Origin: Intoshia linei
Lineage: Eukaryota > Orthonectida > Rhopaluridae
Assembly (NCBI GenBank): GCA_001642005.1
Contig: LWCA01000460.1
Span: 1-26,870 of the forward strand
Length of the DNA: 26,870 nt
Direction: 5' to 3'
Below are positions 18,121 through 26,870 of the stretch, piece after piece. The translations under genes were made by a program, and so were the position numbers. The notes under the pieces are model-generated. The model worked only from the letters and a program-made list of their open reading frames with translations, was not told where the DNA came from and did not search any database. The first letter of the stretch is position 1. Every line of letters starts with the position of its first letter.

Positions 18121-18682
18121 TATGGCTATTCTAATTTTGACATTTAAATAAGACATATATAGATAAAAATCTCCATTTAATTTGCTGCAGAATGATATAT
18201 TTTTTTTATTTTCGTCATAAAAAACCTTCACGTCCTTACCTTTTTCTGTTTTCCTAACATTTTACTCATAAACATAACAATAATAAAAAAATATGCCAAC
18301 ATTTTTTCCCGTAGTTACATTGTATTTGTTATGATTTTAAGATATAACATAGATCATGTGACACTAATCATATTAATTGAAAAAAATCAATAAAAAATCG
18401 TTTATTTTAGACTCAATTCATGGACAAACTTTTCATTTTTAAAAAAATTATATAATTTCTATTTTTTACATAAGTAAATTTTAATTTAACAAACTTTAAC
18501 AATAAAGTCCTGTATGAAGCAATCTGGAAGATTATAAATTGTAAAAGTTAAAGAATTCGAATAATTTATTATTTAAATTATCAACTTATATATAAAGTTC
18601 AGTTCTCATAGTGATTATATCACTACACCTTCCTATTTAAAGGGTTAGGTAATCTTTGAGAAATGATGCCTTTTTTGTTGCC

Positions 18683-19010
18683 TTAATGACCTTTTTGGGT
18701 CAAATTTTGATGTTTGAGGATTGTGAGGAATGAAGTTTGTGATATGATTTGAGTTATATTTTCAGCACGCTTATCGTGGTTGCATTTCATACGCTCTAAA
18801 TATTTATTTAAATGTATTGAGTGTGCAGCCTCGTTGAACCTTGGACAATTGGTATTAGTCAGTTCAATTGAAGCCAGCTGATTTCTTTCACTAGTAGACA
18901 ATTTTATACTTACCATAATGTTATTTAAGGCCAGATCCCATTCGTTTTCATTCTTGCAATTAATCTTAATTTTTCGCGTATAGTATACGATTAATTCTCT
19001 ATTTTTATTA
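18683..19010 (-). other. Unidentified open segment on the minus strand
   Basis: The frame is open well upstream of its first ATG (at 18916), reading VYYTRKIKINCKNENEWD and then the ORF ending NLTQKGH at TAA. The spacing of EWD and later polar residues loosely recalls retroelement integrases, but no diagnostic motif is present. It may be a decayed mobile-element ORF. Confidence 0.25.
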
Positions 19011-19449
19011 TACTACTTAAAATTTGTTACTAACTCAATTTTTTTAGATTTTATTAACAATTTAATTTTTCGAATTCTAGCTATTTACATTATTTAAATT
19101 GTATTCAAAGCATCTCAAAAAAATTAAAATTACAAAAAAATAAACTGTATAACTTAACATGGAGAACAATATTATAAAGTTGGTACCACGTTTAACAGCT
19201 CAAACGCCAATTTGTGTTAAAATAAAGTTCAGTTTTAATTTTGTAATAGATAGTATATATAAAGAAAACTTTAAATGGTCAGACTATCTTCAATATTCGT
19301 TTGAAATGCATTAATATTTTGGAAATATCATTTTTTTTATACTTGATCACTATTATACCTCAGGATGTTCAAAAATATAATTTTTCATTTTTTTGAGACA
19401 CCTTAATGTACATTATATAAAGCTGGTATCCTTTACCTTATATAAAATC

Positions 19450-20065
19450 GAATGTCTGTATGTTACCGTTTATTTAAAAAAATAACAATCGTAGAAATTA
19501 AATTAGCCAATTACTAATACAATTTTTTCCAGAGCGTGTTTATATCTATTTTTCAGTTTCAGAATTTTAGTCCTTTATGATCAAAAACCCAATTTTCCCT
19601 TATGTTTAAAAATAAAATGAACCCAAAAATTTAATAAAACACACACTGTAGGAGGCGTTTTAAAATCATTGTCGTAAATCTCAGCCTATGAAACGCATAC
19701 TTTCATGGTCACAAATTACCCTTTGTTTGAAAAATAAAACATGTACTAAAATTTTATAAAACATAAACTCTTGGATAGTTTTTAAAATCATAAACTAATG
19801 ATAATAAATTATAATAAATGACAATCTTAAAAAAGTGAATTTTCACAATCAAAACCACAGATTACCTTATTATAAAAAAAATTACAAGGATAGTTATATC
19901 CAGTGAACACACATATAAAATTTCAATCTGACAAAGTGACGCCTTAACTATCAAAAAAGCACTTTAGTATTCATGTTTTTTTATTTCGAAACTTTTTTAT
20001 AAAAACAAAATTTTATCATAATTAACGGCCTTAAAATTAATAAAAAAAGATTATTCTGATAAATC
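19450..20065 (-). repeat. Modular dispersed repeat R1, copy E
   Basis: The outer end, GAATGTCTGTATGTTACCGT, is the reverse complement of the R1 tail seen at 2060-2074. The inner end, ATTATTCTGATAAATC, is close to the reverse complement of the R1 start. The modules between run in parallel with copy C at 9210-9710. Confidence 0.65.
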
Positions 20066-20249
20066 TTATTTCAGTTTACATATTTACGAAATTTTAACCC
20101 CCATAAATCTACGCATTCTCGCCGAGAATTACACTAAAAAATAATTTTTAATATATTATCAACCAATATTTTTCAAATGTTTGGATTAAAATTAAAAATG
20201 AGAAAGTAAATATTTATTCTACAATTTAAAAAAAAATATACACTGATAT

Positions 20250-20350
20250 TAAACACTTATACTTATATACTTATATATTATTTATTTATTATATATTATT
20301 ATATTTTATTATTATTATTATATTATATATTAATTATACTTATATTAAAA
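20250..20350. repeat. AT-only low-complexity tract
   Basis: About 100 bp of TTATAT, TTATTA and ATATTA permutations with interspersed ACTTATAT units. It has microsatellite-like structure and no coding potential. Confidence 0.7.
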
Positions 20351-20497
20351 CACTGATAGAGGTTAAACTACAATAGTGTAATTAATTTTAATTTTAATTG
20401 GAATAAAATGATCGTGTTTATTTTTTCTTTTAAAGATACCTGTATTTATAAAACTTGTAAAAATTTTAGAACTCTCAGCATATTTCCTTCATCAGAC

Positions 20498-21523
20498 ATG
20501 GGAAATACCATATCTAGCATGTGTATAAACAAACCAACAATAATAGAAAACGATAAAATCGAAAAAAGCAGAGCATTACACTTGATAAACATACAAGTTG
20601 AAACAATGAATGATATCAATTCAAATTTGACAAAAAAGTATATAGAAATAAACAAAAAATTTCATCACAAACAGGTGCAACTTAAAAGAGAGAAAAAAGA
20701 TTACAAAAAACTGGAAATTTTACGCAATAAATTATGTAATGAACAAAATTCATTAAATGTATTAGAAAATGAAAAATTACAACAATGTGCCAATTTTTCT
20801 AAATCAACGAAGCAGTACCTTTCTACAAAAACCATTATATTCTACAAAAATTCTCAACAAGTGCTCAAAAGAATTTATCTACGGAAACCGATTGTATTTA
20901 CAAAATATGACCCAAAATTCCGTAACATTTTAATGCACATGTAATATAAACTTTTATAAATTAAATTTAGCCGATAATTTGGACAAGGCAATCAACATTA
21001 CAGCAGAATCACTCAATTTAAATTGGAAAAAGTTGTATGAAAAACTTCCATTTCGAGGGAATCGTGGAGATATGATTATAGATAATGATTTAATAAATAT
21101 TTATAACAAGAAAGAAATGTGTAAAAACTTAATTCAATGTTGTCTGGAATATTGGCGAAACGTCAATAGAGGAGTCAATGTTGATGATTTAAAAATTGGG
21201 TTGAAAGGTAATTTACATCATTTTAAAGGGTAAATTCGTAATATATTTGTATTAATAATTTAGTTTTGAAAAGAAACGATATAATTGAAAAATTTAACAA
21301 AAATCCGCAAGAAAAAATTATCCGTAGAAAGAAATCAAATGATAAATTGACAAACATTTATCAAAGCCATTTTTATCAAGACAATGACAACAAATATTTA
21401 AAATTAAATAACTTGTACAATGAAAAAAAAATTGATTTGAATGAGACTGAATCCATTGACATGACTCCGTATTTGAAAATGATTGAAACTTTTGATGCTC
21501 TCAGAGCTATAGGAAAAATATAA
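20498..21523 (+). CDS. Coiled-coil death-domain protein, three exons, putative N-myristoylation
   Basis: Exons 20498-20921, 20971-21207 and 21264-21523, with 49- and 56-nt phase-1 introns, give 306 aa. The first donor (GTAACATT) was chosen because it joins the frames; unspliced reading would stop at 20943. Residues 1-9 (MGNTISSMC) fit the N-myristoylation pattern, with Gly2 and Ser6, and Cys9 could be palmitoylated, suggesting membrane anchoring if this ATG is used. Residues 20-115 form a coiled coil. A death domain follows: LNLNWKKLYEKLPF, LIQCCLEYWRN, then VNVDDLKIGLK and RNDIIEKF, matching the family W, L, LL-W, L-L and GR-DI-E positions. The tail is basic, then polar. Death domains mediate homotypic signalling contacts. 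The partner and pathway are unknown. A pyrimidine-rich acceptor at 20435 and an open frame upstream allow a longer N terminus. Confidence 0.7.
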
Positions 21524-21702
21524 TTTTTTAAACGCTACAAATAATTCAAAAGGTTGAAAAAAATGTAAAAACCAAAAATATTCATATAATTAACTTATTA
21601 AATAAATTATTATCAACATCGATAAACTGTTATTCAAACTCTTTTCGCTTGCAGTACATTATCAAGATGATAAAAATTTCGTGGTAATTAAAAAATTTTG
21701 GT

Positions 21703-21707
21703 AAAAA
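21703..21707 (-). terminator. Pol III terminator of the 5S gene
   Basis: TTTTT on the minus strand directly after the 3' end of helix I, as expected for RNA polymerase III. Confidence 0.8.
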
Positions 21708-21825
21708 CAATACGATACTTGGTCTTCCCAGGCGGTCACCCATCCAAGTACTAACCAAGCCCGAAGATGCTTAACTTCTGTGATCAAACGAGAACAGGTG
21801 TTTCCATCTTGGTATGGCCGTATTG
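21708..21825 (-). rRNA. 5S ribosomal RNA
   Basis: A complete 118-nt 5S gene on the minus strand. Terminal helix I pairs perfectly (CAATACG at the 5' end with CGTATTG at the 3' end). Universal blocks are present: GGCCATACC, AACACC-GTTCTCGT, AAGTTAAGC, CGGGCTTGGTTAGTACTTGG and ATGGGTGACCGCCTGGGAA. Box A, the intermediate element and box C of the internal Pol III promoter are all intact. Five T residues follow at once (21707-21703) as a Pol III terminator. It is a solitary copy between protein genes, not a tandem array. Confidence 0.95.
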
Positions 21826-22396
21826 AAATGTTTATTCCAATTAAGTATTTAAAAAATTTCCAATACTCATAAAAATTTGTCAATTTACAAACGAACATAA
21901 TTGTACGTTGTTTGATATTATAATTTAGAGATGAAGTTTATTTTCTGATTTTGAAGTTGTCATAATGTAAAAATTCTGAATCTGAACTCAAGTTGAGTTA
22001 CTCAACTGTTGAGTCTCAACATCCTTTTCAGTAATTGGACAGTACTAAACAATTCTAATTTAATGGTGTCCCATACTCACAAATTTTCGCTTTATGTCGG
22101 ATAACCTATTTACTTTTAATCTGTTAAATTACATAAAAGTACTCGATGGACGTTCAGATTTGTGCATGAAGTGATTAATATTAAAAAGAAAAGTCGAACA
22201 TTTTCAATTTAAATGTATTGCATTTCTAAATTACAAATTGTAATTAATTTACTGTTTAAAGTAAATTTATCAATTTAAAAATTAAGTGAAATATTCATAA
22301 ATGAATTTATGAAAAAAATACTGAAATTAAATTCAACATAACTTAATAATTCATTTGCAATATTTTAAATTATATTTTCGTTCACATTGTATAAAA
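21826..22396. other. Non-coding interval between 5S and CCT3
   Basis: AT-rich, without ORFs of note. It contains GAACTCAAGTTGAGTTACTC followed by AACTGTTGAGTCTCAAC (about 21985-22020), a cluster of GAGT/ACTC elements forming short inverted repeats. It must include the upstream regions of both flanking genes. Confidence 0.4.
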
Positions 22397-25122
22397 ATGA
22401 TGCAGCAAAACTCTCAAGTGCCTTACTTTGTGTTGAGTAAATTAATATAAATGCCCATTTATATCTCTAAAACATTTAGATCAAAAAACACAGCGAGATT
22501 CTGGATTTCAAGTTCAGATAAAAAATATACAAATGGCAGTGGTAGGTTTTCAAAACTATAAATTGGCATGATTGTGACTGTTACAATAAATATTTAGAGA
22601 ATTGCAGATGTCATTAGAACATGCTTGGGACCTAGAGCAATGTTGAAAGTAAGATTGATAACTAACGTGATTAATATGTTTCTTTAGATGTTAATGGATC
22701 CAATGGGAGGTGTTGTTTTGACTAACGATGGAAATTGTGTATTGAGAGAGGTTTGCATTTAATTTATATAGATTGATAATTTATAGATAATGGTAGATCA
22801 CCCTACAGCAAAATGTATGATTGAAATTGCTCGAACTCAAGATGAAGAGGTTGGAGACGGAACGACATCCGTCATTGTCTTGTGTTTACTATTGTTGAAA
22901 TAGTTGGCTTTACATTTATTTTAGCCGCAGAAATCTTATCAATTTGTGAAAAATTTGTTAATCAGAAAATACATCCTACTCATATTATTTCAGCTCTTAG
23001 AACGGTTACAAAATATACATTGGAATGCTTAGATTCTATCAGGTATCGTTTTGGACTTAAGATTACATTAAATTTAATTTAAGCGTCAAAATTGATACCA
23101 ATAATATACAAAGCGATGTAGTTAAAAATATTGTCAAATCTTCTTTGTACACTAAATTTAGTGAAGATTGGTTCGTTATATTTGAATTATTATTTTTATA
23201 CAAAATATAGGGTTGATTTTGCAGCTACAATGGCTATAAAAGCAGTTAATTATGTTAAAATTATTGAAAATAATAAGGTCCAAATTGATGTCAAAAGATA
23301 TGCTAAAGTTGAAAAGGTTTGGATTTAGTGATTTATTTACATTGTTATTAAGATACCTGGAGGAACATTTACAGATTCTCAAGTTTTGGATGGTGTTATG
23401 GTTAATAAGGATATTTTGCATCCTAAAATGAGGAGGTAATTACGTCCATTTGATGTATTTAATTCGTATAGGCGTATCATAAATCCGCGAATTTTATTAT
23501 TAGATTGTTCTCTTGAATATAAAAAGGGTGAAAGCAAAGTACGTATTCATGTACAAAATTTTTAATTTTTTGTTTTTAGACTGAAGTTGAAATTAAGGAT
23601 GAAAAATACTTTACGTAAATTAATGGTTAATTGATTTTATATGAATTTAGTCAACTTTTACACGAAGAAGAATTTTATATTAAAAAATTATGCGATAAAC
23701 TTATCGACGCAAAACCTGACTTGGTTGTTACTGAAAAAGGTGTTTCTGATTTGGCTCAACATTTCTTGACCAGAGCAAATATTTCAGTCTTGCGTAGAGT
23801 TCGAAAATCTGATAATCTCAGAATTGCTAGGTTTATATTTAAATTATTTATTATCTTTAATTTCACGGCATTTTTAAATAAATTTAATTACATTTTTTAT
23901 TTTAACGCAACATTGAAAGTAAAATTTGTAATGTAACAGTTTTATTACAATTTTTCTTTGCATTTTTTATTTAAGTACATTATTTTAGTTTGTGCGTTAA
24001 AAATTTTAATTAACGCTCTATTTGTATTTATTTTTTTAACGGGTGTATAATATAGTGTATATTGTTTCAAATTTAATTTTTATGTGATGCGTTTAAAAAT
24101 TAAAATTCAATATTTTATTTTAGAGCCACTGGCGCTACAATTTTGAATCAATTTGCTGATATTAAGGAAAGTCATATTGGAAAAAAATGCGGATTATTTG
24201 AGGTTCGAAAGATTGGAGACGAGTAATTTAATCAAATTATTTTTCATTAAAAAATTTTTAATTTTGTCAAATAGCTACTTCAGTTTCATTGTCGATTGCA
24301 AAGATCCAAATGCGTGTACCCTATTACTTAGAGGTGTTAGTAAAGACCTTATTAACGAATACGAGAGAAATTTGCATGATGCCATGTGCGTTGGAAGAAA
24401 CATCATGATGAACGACAAAATATTGTATGGTGGCGGTTGTTGTGAAATGAAAATATCTGCGGTATTTTAATTGTTTATAAAATTTAATTTTAAATAGCTT
24501 TTAAGAGAAAAAGCAAAAGAACACGTGGGTATGTTGAAGAAAGGATTCAATGCTGTAGCTAGTGCCCTAGAAATAATACCTAGCACACTTATTTTAAATT
24601 GTGGTGGTAATATTATATCAAGAATGACTGAATTGAGAGTATAATAATCATGTTTTTTTACTTATTTTAAAAGTCGGAACACGTGTCAAATTCTAAATCG
24701 AATATGGGAATAAACGGATTAACTGGAAACATTACCAATATGGAGCAATTGAATGTTTATGATACGTTTTTGGTTAAACAACAAACTATTAAAAGCGCTG
24801 TAGATGTAATTATACAATTTTAAACTAAACTTGTTAATCCATTTTTCTCGTTAGAGATGTACTGTAATATTCAAAATGAAATGAATGATAATTTATTTAT
24901 CATTTTAAAAAAATCTTTGAAACCCTTTTCTTAATGATAGTTTTTTACCATTTTTTTCAGTTTGTCTGTCGACATTGTCAATAAGCTACATTTAAAATAC
25001 TTTGAAAAAATTGTTGACACGTGCTCTATAATTATATTTTAATTGATATTTAGACTGCCATTTTGATTTTGAGAATCGACGATATTATAACAGGCACCAA
25101 AAAACGAGAAGATGTTAAGTAA
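22397..25122 (+). CDS. CCT3: T-complex protein 1 subunit gamma (chaperonin CCT3), 17 exons
   Basis: One of eight subunits of the cytosolic TRiC/CCT chaperonin that folds actin, tubulin and other proteins by ATP-driven cycling. Exons: 22397-22436, 22480-22541, 22598-22648, 22688-22750, 22787-22883, 22925-23042, 23084-23170, 23211-23316, 23353-23435, 23472-23538, 23580-23614, 23651-23830, 24124-24222, 24275-24461, 24498-24638, 24674-24805, 25054-25122. All phases agree and give 538 aa (human 545). Motifs in order: [35 protein letters not shown] (the ATPase motif), [73 protein letters not shown]. Gamma identity rests on the N terminus and on [12 protein letters not shown], as in CCT3. Fourteen of 16 introns are 35-56 nt; introns 12 (293 nt) and 16 (248 nt) are longer. 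Confidence 0.96.
23831..24123 (+). other. CCT3 intron 12, 293 nt
   Basis: An exceptionally long intron among mostly 35-56-nt neighbours. It is AT-rich, with GTTTAT at the donor and TTTTATTTTAG at the acceptor. No repeat family copy was recognised in it. Confidence 0.8.
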
Positions 25123-25165
25123 TTAAAAGTTTATTAAATGAACTATTTTTGATTAATAAATTTTA

Positions 25166-26520
25166 TTAGTCATAGTTCAACATGATGTTATCATCGTGCA
25201 TTTCATCAATTCTTTTTTTATGAATACCTCGTATTTTAATGAAACCTGGTGTAAATTTTACTGTAACGGTTTTTTGATCAACACTGAAAGGAAGTGTAAT
25301 GTATTTTGAATATTTGTACACTGATTTAGATCCATCCATAAAAAGTTTTTCTTTTTTAATATCCAATATTAATTGTTTTCCATGGTGTATTTCAACGTTT
25401 ACATCATTAGGTTCGAAAATTTCGTCAATTTCAATATTTTCAATGTATTCGTTGTGATTTTCTATACTATTCATTATGTTTGTATCAACATATACATGTT
25501 CAACATGGCTTTTGTTTTTAGACAATTTATCAATGTTGGTTTGCATTAAAGTTTTTATATTTGTATTTTCTCCTGTGTTTAATGTTATTTTATTTCGAAA
25601 ATACACATTTTCCTTGTTTGGTATTACATTTCGACTTTTGCGTATTTTTGTATATGACGGACGAATTATAAACTGTTTTTCTTTATTTGGCATTTTTTCT
25701 GTCTCTCCCAAATTGAAACATTGTCGGCTTATTTCTGGCTTTATTTTATCCTGTTTAATTATTCTTTCTATTATTAATATACCACCGTCGTACAATCGAC
25801 AAACTAATGAATTTGGGTCTACAATCGTGGATATTTTGTACTTTTTAATTAAATCTAAATTATATTTTATACTAATCTAATATTTGTGCAACTAAAAACT
25901 CCATTTTATAATGATCACAGACCAGTGCATAGGTAGCATATATTAAATTCATTTTATGATCGTTTTTTACTATTTTTAACAAGACTAATTAAACAAATCT
26001 AGATCACTAACCGGGATCCCATTGTCAACTATAAATATCTTTAAAATGGATTGGTTGATAGACCTAATATTAATATGAAATTTTAATCTTGTTTTGTTAA
26101 GTTTCAAATACACTGGTGTATTGTTTAATCCAAGGAGGTCTAATTTTTTATCACAGACCGCCAATTTCATTTGAAACGTTAGCCAAATACTATCACTATT
26201 TCCTTTATATGGTCTTAATTTAATTTTTGGAAGATGTGTGTTTTAACTATATTTATGAGCTAAGGGGTTTGTTTTAAAATTACCATTGGATGATTTCGTT
26301 CTTACTTCAATGAATCCACTATCCGCATAAACTTGTATATCATTGTAAGCTGTATCCCCAATGTTGATTGAAATTTTAAATAATGCGTTTTCTTCAGTAT
26401 TTTTAAAATTTATTTTGGCTGATTCTGTTTTTCTAATTGTAATATTTTAAATTTACTTATATACATTACGGTATACCAAAACAATATTGCTATAAAAGTA
26501 AAATCATATCCAACAACCAT
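25166..26520 (-). CDS. Small-heat-shock-like protein with three alpha-crystallin domains, four exons
   Basis: Proposed exons on the minus strand: 26520-26457, 26418-26284, 26202-26012 and 25876-25166. Phases agree and give 366 aa; introns are 38, 81 and 135 nt. Domain 1 begins ALFKISINIG and NDIQVYADSGFIEVRTK and ends WLTFQMKLAVCDKK and TPVYLKL. Domain 2 is LKFHINIRS and ILKIFIVDNG, joined across the last intron to KYNLDLI and VDPNSLVCRLYDGGILIIE, the usual P-G-D-x-V and DG-L-I pattern. After a polar linker of about 100 residues, domain 3 reads VNVEIHHGKQLILDIKK, YITLPFSVDQKTV and TPGFIKIRG. Exon 1 encodes a hydrophobic stretch (YDFTFIAILFWYTVMYI) that would be a membrane segment or signal anchor, unusual for this family. 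Flatworm proteins with two such domains are known. Exon 4 is sure; the first three are less so. It ends 43 bp from CCT3, tail to tail. Confidence 0.6.
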
Positions 26521-26528
26521 GAAAAATG

Positions 26529-26583
26529 ACAGTGCGTTCGAATAATCATTATTTAATATTCATATTATTTATTAACGCACTGT
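26529..26583. repeat. 10-bp perfect inverted repeat upstream of the crystallin-domain gene
   Basis: ACAGTGCGTT at 26529-26538 is matched by AACGCACTGT at 26574-26583, with a 35-bp AT-only-like loop. It sits 9 bp upstream of the proposed start codon at 26520. It could be a 5' UTR hairpin, a paired factor site or a tiny palindromic element. Confidence 0.65.
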
Positions 26584-26870
26584 ACATTAGGGTGCCACAC
26601 ACATCTGAATTTTAATTGTGCGTAGTGAAAATTCGTTGCTCTTAAGCAATATATTCACTGTGTTGTTTTTAAAATTAACTAAAATGATTTGCTTGATCCG
26701 CAGGCTTTAATCAAAGTTTTACAAAATTCTTAAAAAAATTTGGAACGAATAAACATCAGTTCAAACTATTTTACAAGGTTACTTACTACCACATGGTTTC
26801 AGTCCTCATTTTGTTAGAATCATGTCAAATAGAAACGGAAATAATATCGTCGGTCATTTTTACGGTTTAA
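26584..26870 (+). other. Window edge with an open plus-strand segment
   Basis: From about 26752 the plus strand is open to the end of the window, reading GYLLPHGFSPHFVRIM and then NGNNIVGHFYGL. The composition is protein-like, but no start or family is recognised and the frame is cut by the window end. It may be an exon of a further gene or a mobile-element ORF. The part before it shows nothing recognisable. Confidence 0.3.

Larger units (their letters stand above)
17393..20435. other. 3-kb interval with repeats and two weak minus-strand ORFs; possible intron
   Basis: It contains, in order: CAGTGATGGCATAAATATGA, which resembles a hAT end but has no partner; an open minus frame at 17829-18040; a 22-bp perfect palindrome at 18099-18120; an open minus frame at 18683-19010; R1 copy E at 19450-20065; and an AT microsatellite-like run at about 20250-20350. 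No conserved gene was recognised. It may be a repeat-filled intron joining the ORF at 16130 to the death-domain exons. Confidence 0.45.

Noticed and set aside
20922-20943. The 178-codon ORF ending at 20943 as a complete protein
   Set aside because: Splicing at GTAACATT (20922) to 20971 restores a frame that continues directly into a clear death domain, so the stop is intronic.
25476-25880. Plus-strand 134-codon ORF, hydrophobic
   Set aside because: It is the antisense shadow of exon 4 of the crystallin-domain gene.
1-26870. tRNA genes, CRISPR arrays, bacterial operons or ribosome binding sites
   Set aside because: No tRNA box A/B pair with a foldable cloverleaf was seen, no regularly spaced repeats exist, and spliced genes show the DNA is eukaryotic.

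Overview
The window is AT-rich eukaryotic nuclear DNA from an animal with a compact, repeat-laden genome. Genes are split by very short GT-AG introns, mostly 35-56 nt. The recognisable proteins are animal-type: mitochondrial complex I NDUFB7, MTERF3, chaperonin CCT3, a death-domain protein and a protein with several alpha-crystallin domains. The intron size class, AT content and multi-crystallin-domain protein would fit a reduced spiralian such as an orthonectid. That is inference only; no species can be named from the sequence.

Layout. 1-3.3 kb: dispersed repeats (called R1, R2 and R3 here), a deleted 5S rRNA pseudogene at 770-871, and a 1.0 kb hAT-type non-autonomous element (2263-3266) with a perfect 8-bp target duplication. 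3.6-3.8 kb: a small two-exon gene for a secreted peptide. 4.6-7.2 kb: a mariner-type MITE and relics of two transposases. 7.8-10.7 kb: NDUFB7 (-) and MTERF3 (+), head to head with 58 bp between start codons. The MTERF3 fourth intron is enlarged by repeats. 10.7-11.6 kb: a second hAT element carrying a BED-finger relic, inserted at the stop codon of an unidentified convergent gene. 11.96-13.32 kb: a decayed Ty3/Gypsy retrotransposon. 13.4-15.1 kb: repeats and a Tc1/IS630-type relic. 16.1-21.5 kb: a 420-codon coiled-coil ORF and a three-exon death-domain gene, possibly one 721-aa gene with a repeat-filled 3.1 kb intron. 21.7 kb: an intact 5S rRNA gene (-). 22.4-25.1 kb: CCT3 with 17 exons. 25.2-26.5 kb: a convergent gene (-) for a protein with three alpha-crystallin-like domains. 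The last 350 bp hold no confident gene.

How the genes relate. Two nuclear genes for mitochondrial proteins share one tiny intergenic promoter, and two chaperone-type genes end tail to tail 43 bp apart. The underlying gene arrangement is therefore very tight, with hAT, mariner, Gypsy and modular repeats landing in introns and gene ends. Family R1 occurs at least five times, in both orientations. All exon boundaries were placed by eye, using splice dinucleotides, reading-frame phase and remembered family sequences; no alignment was run.
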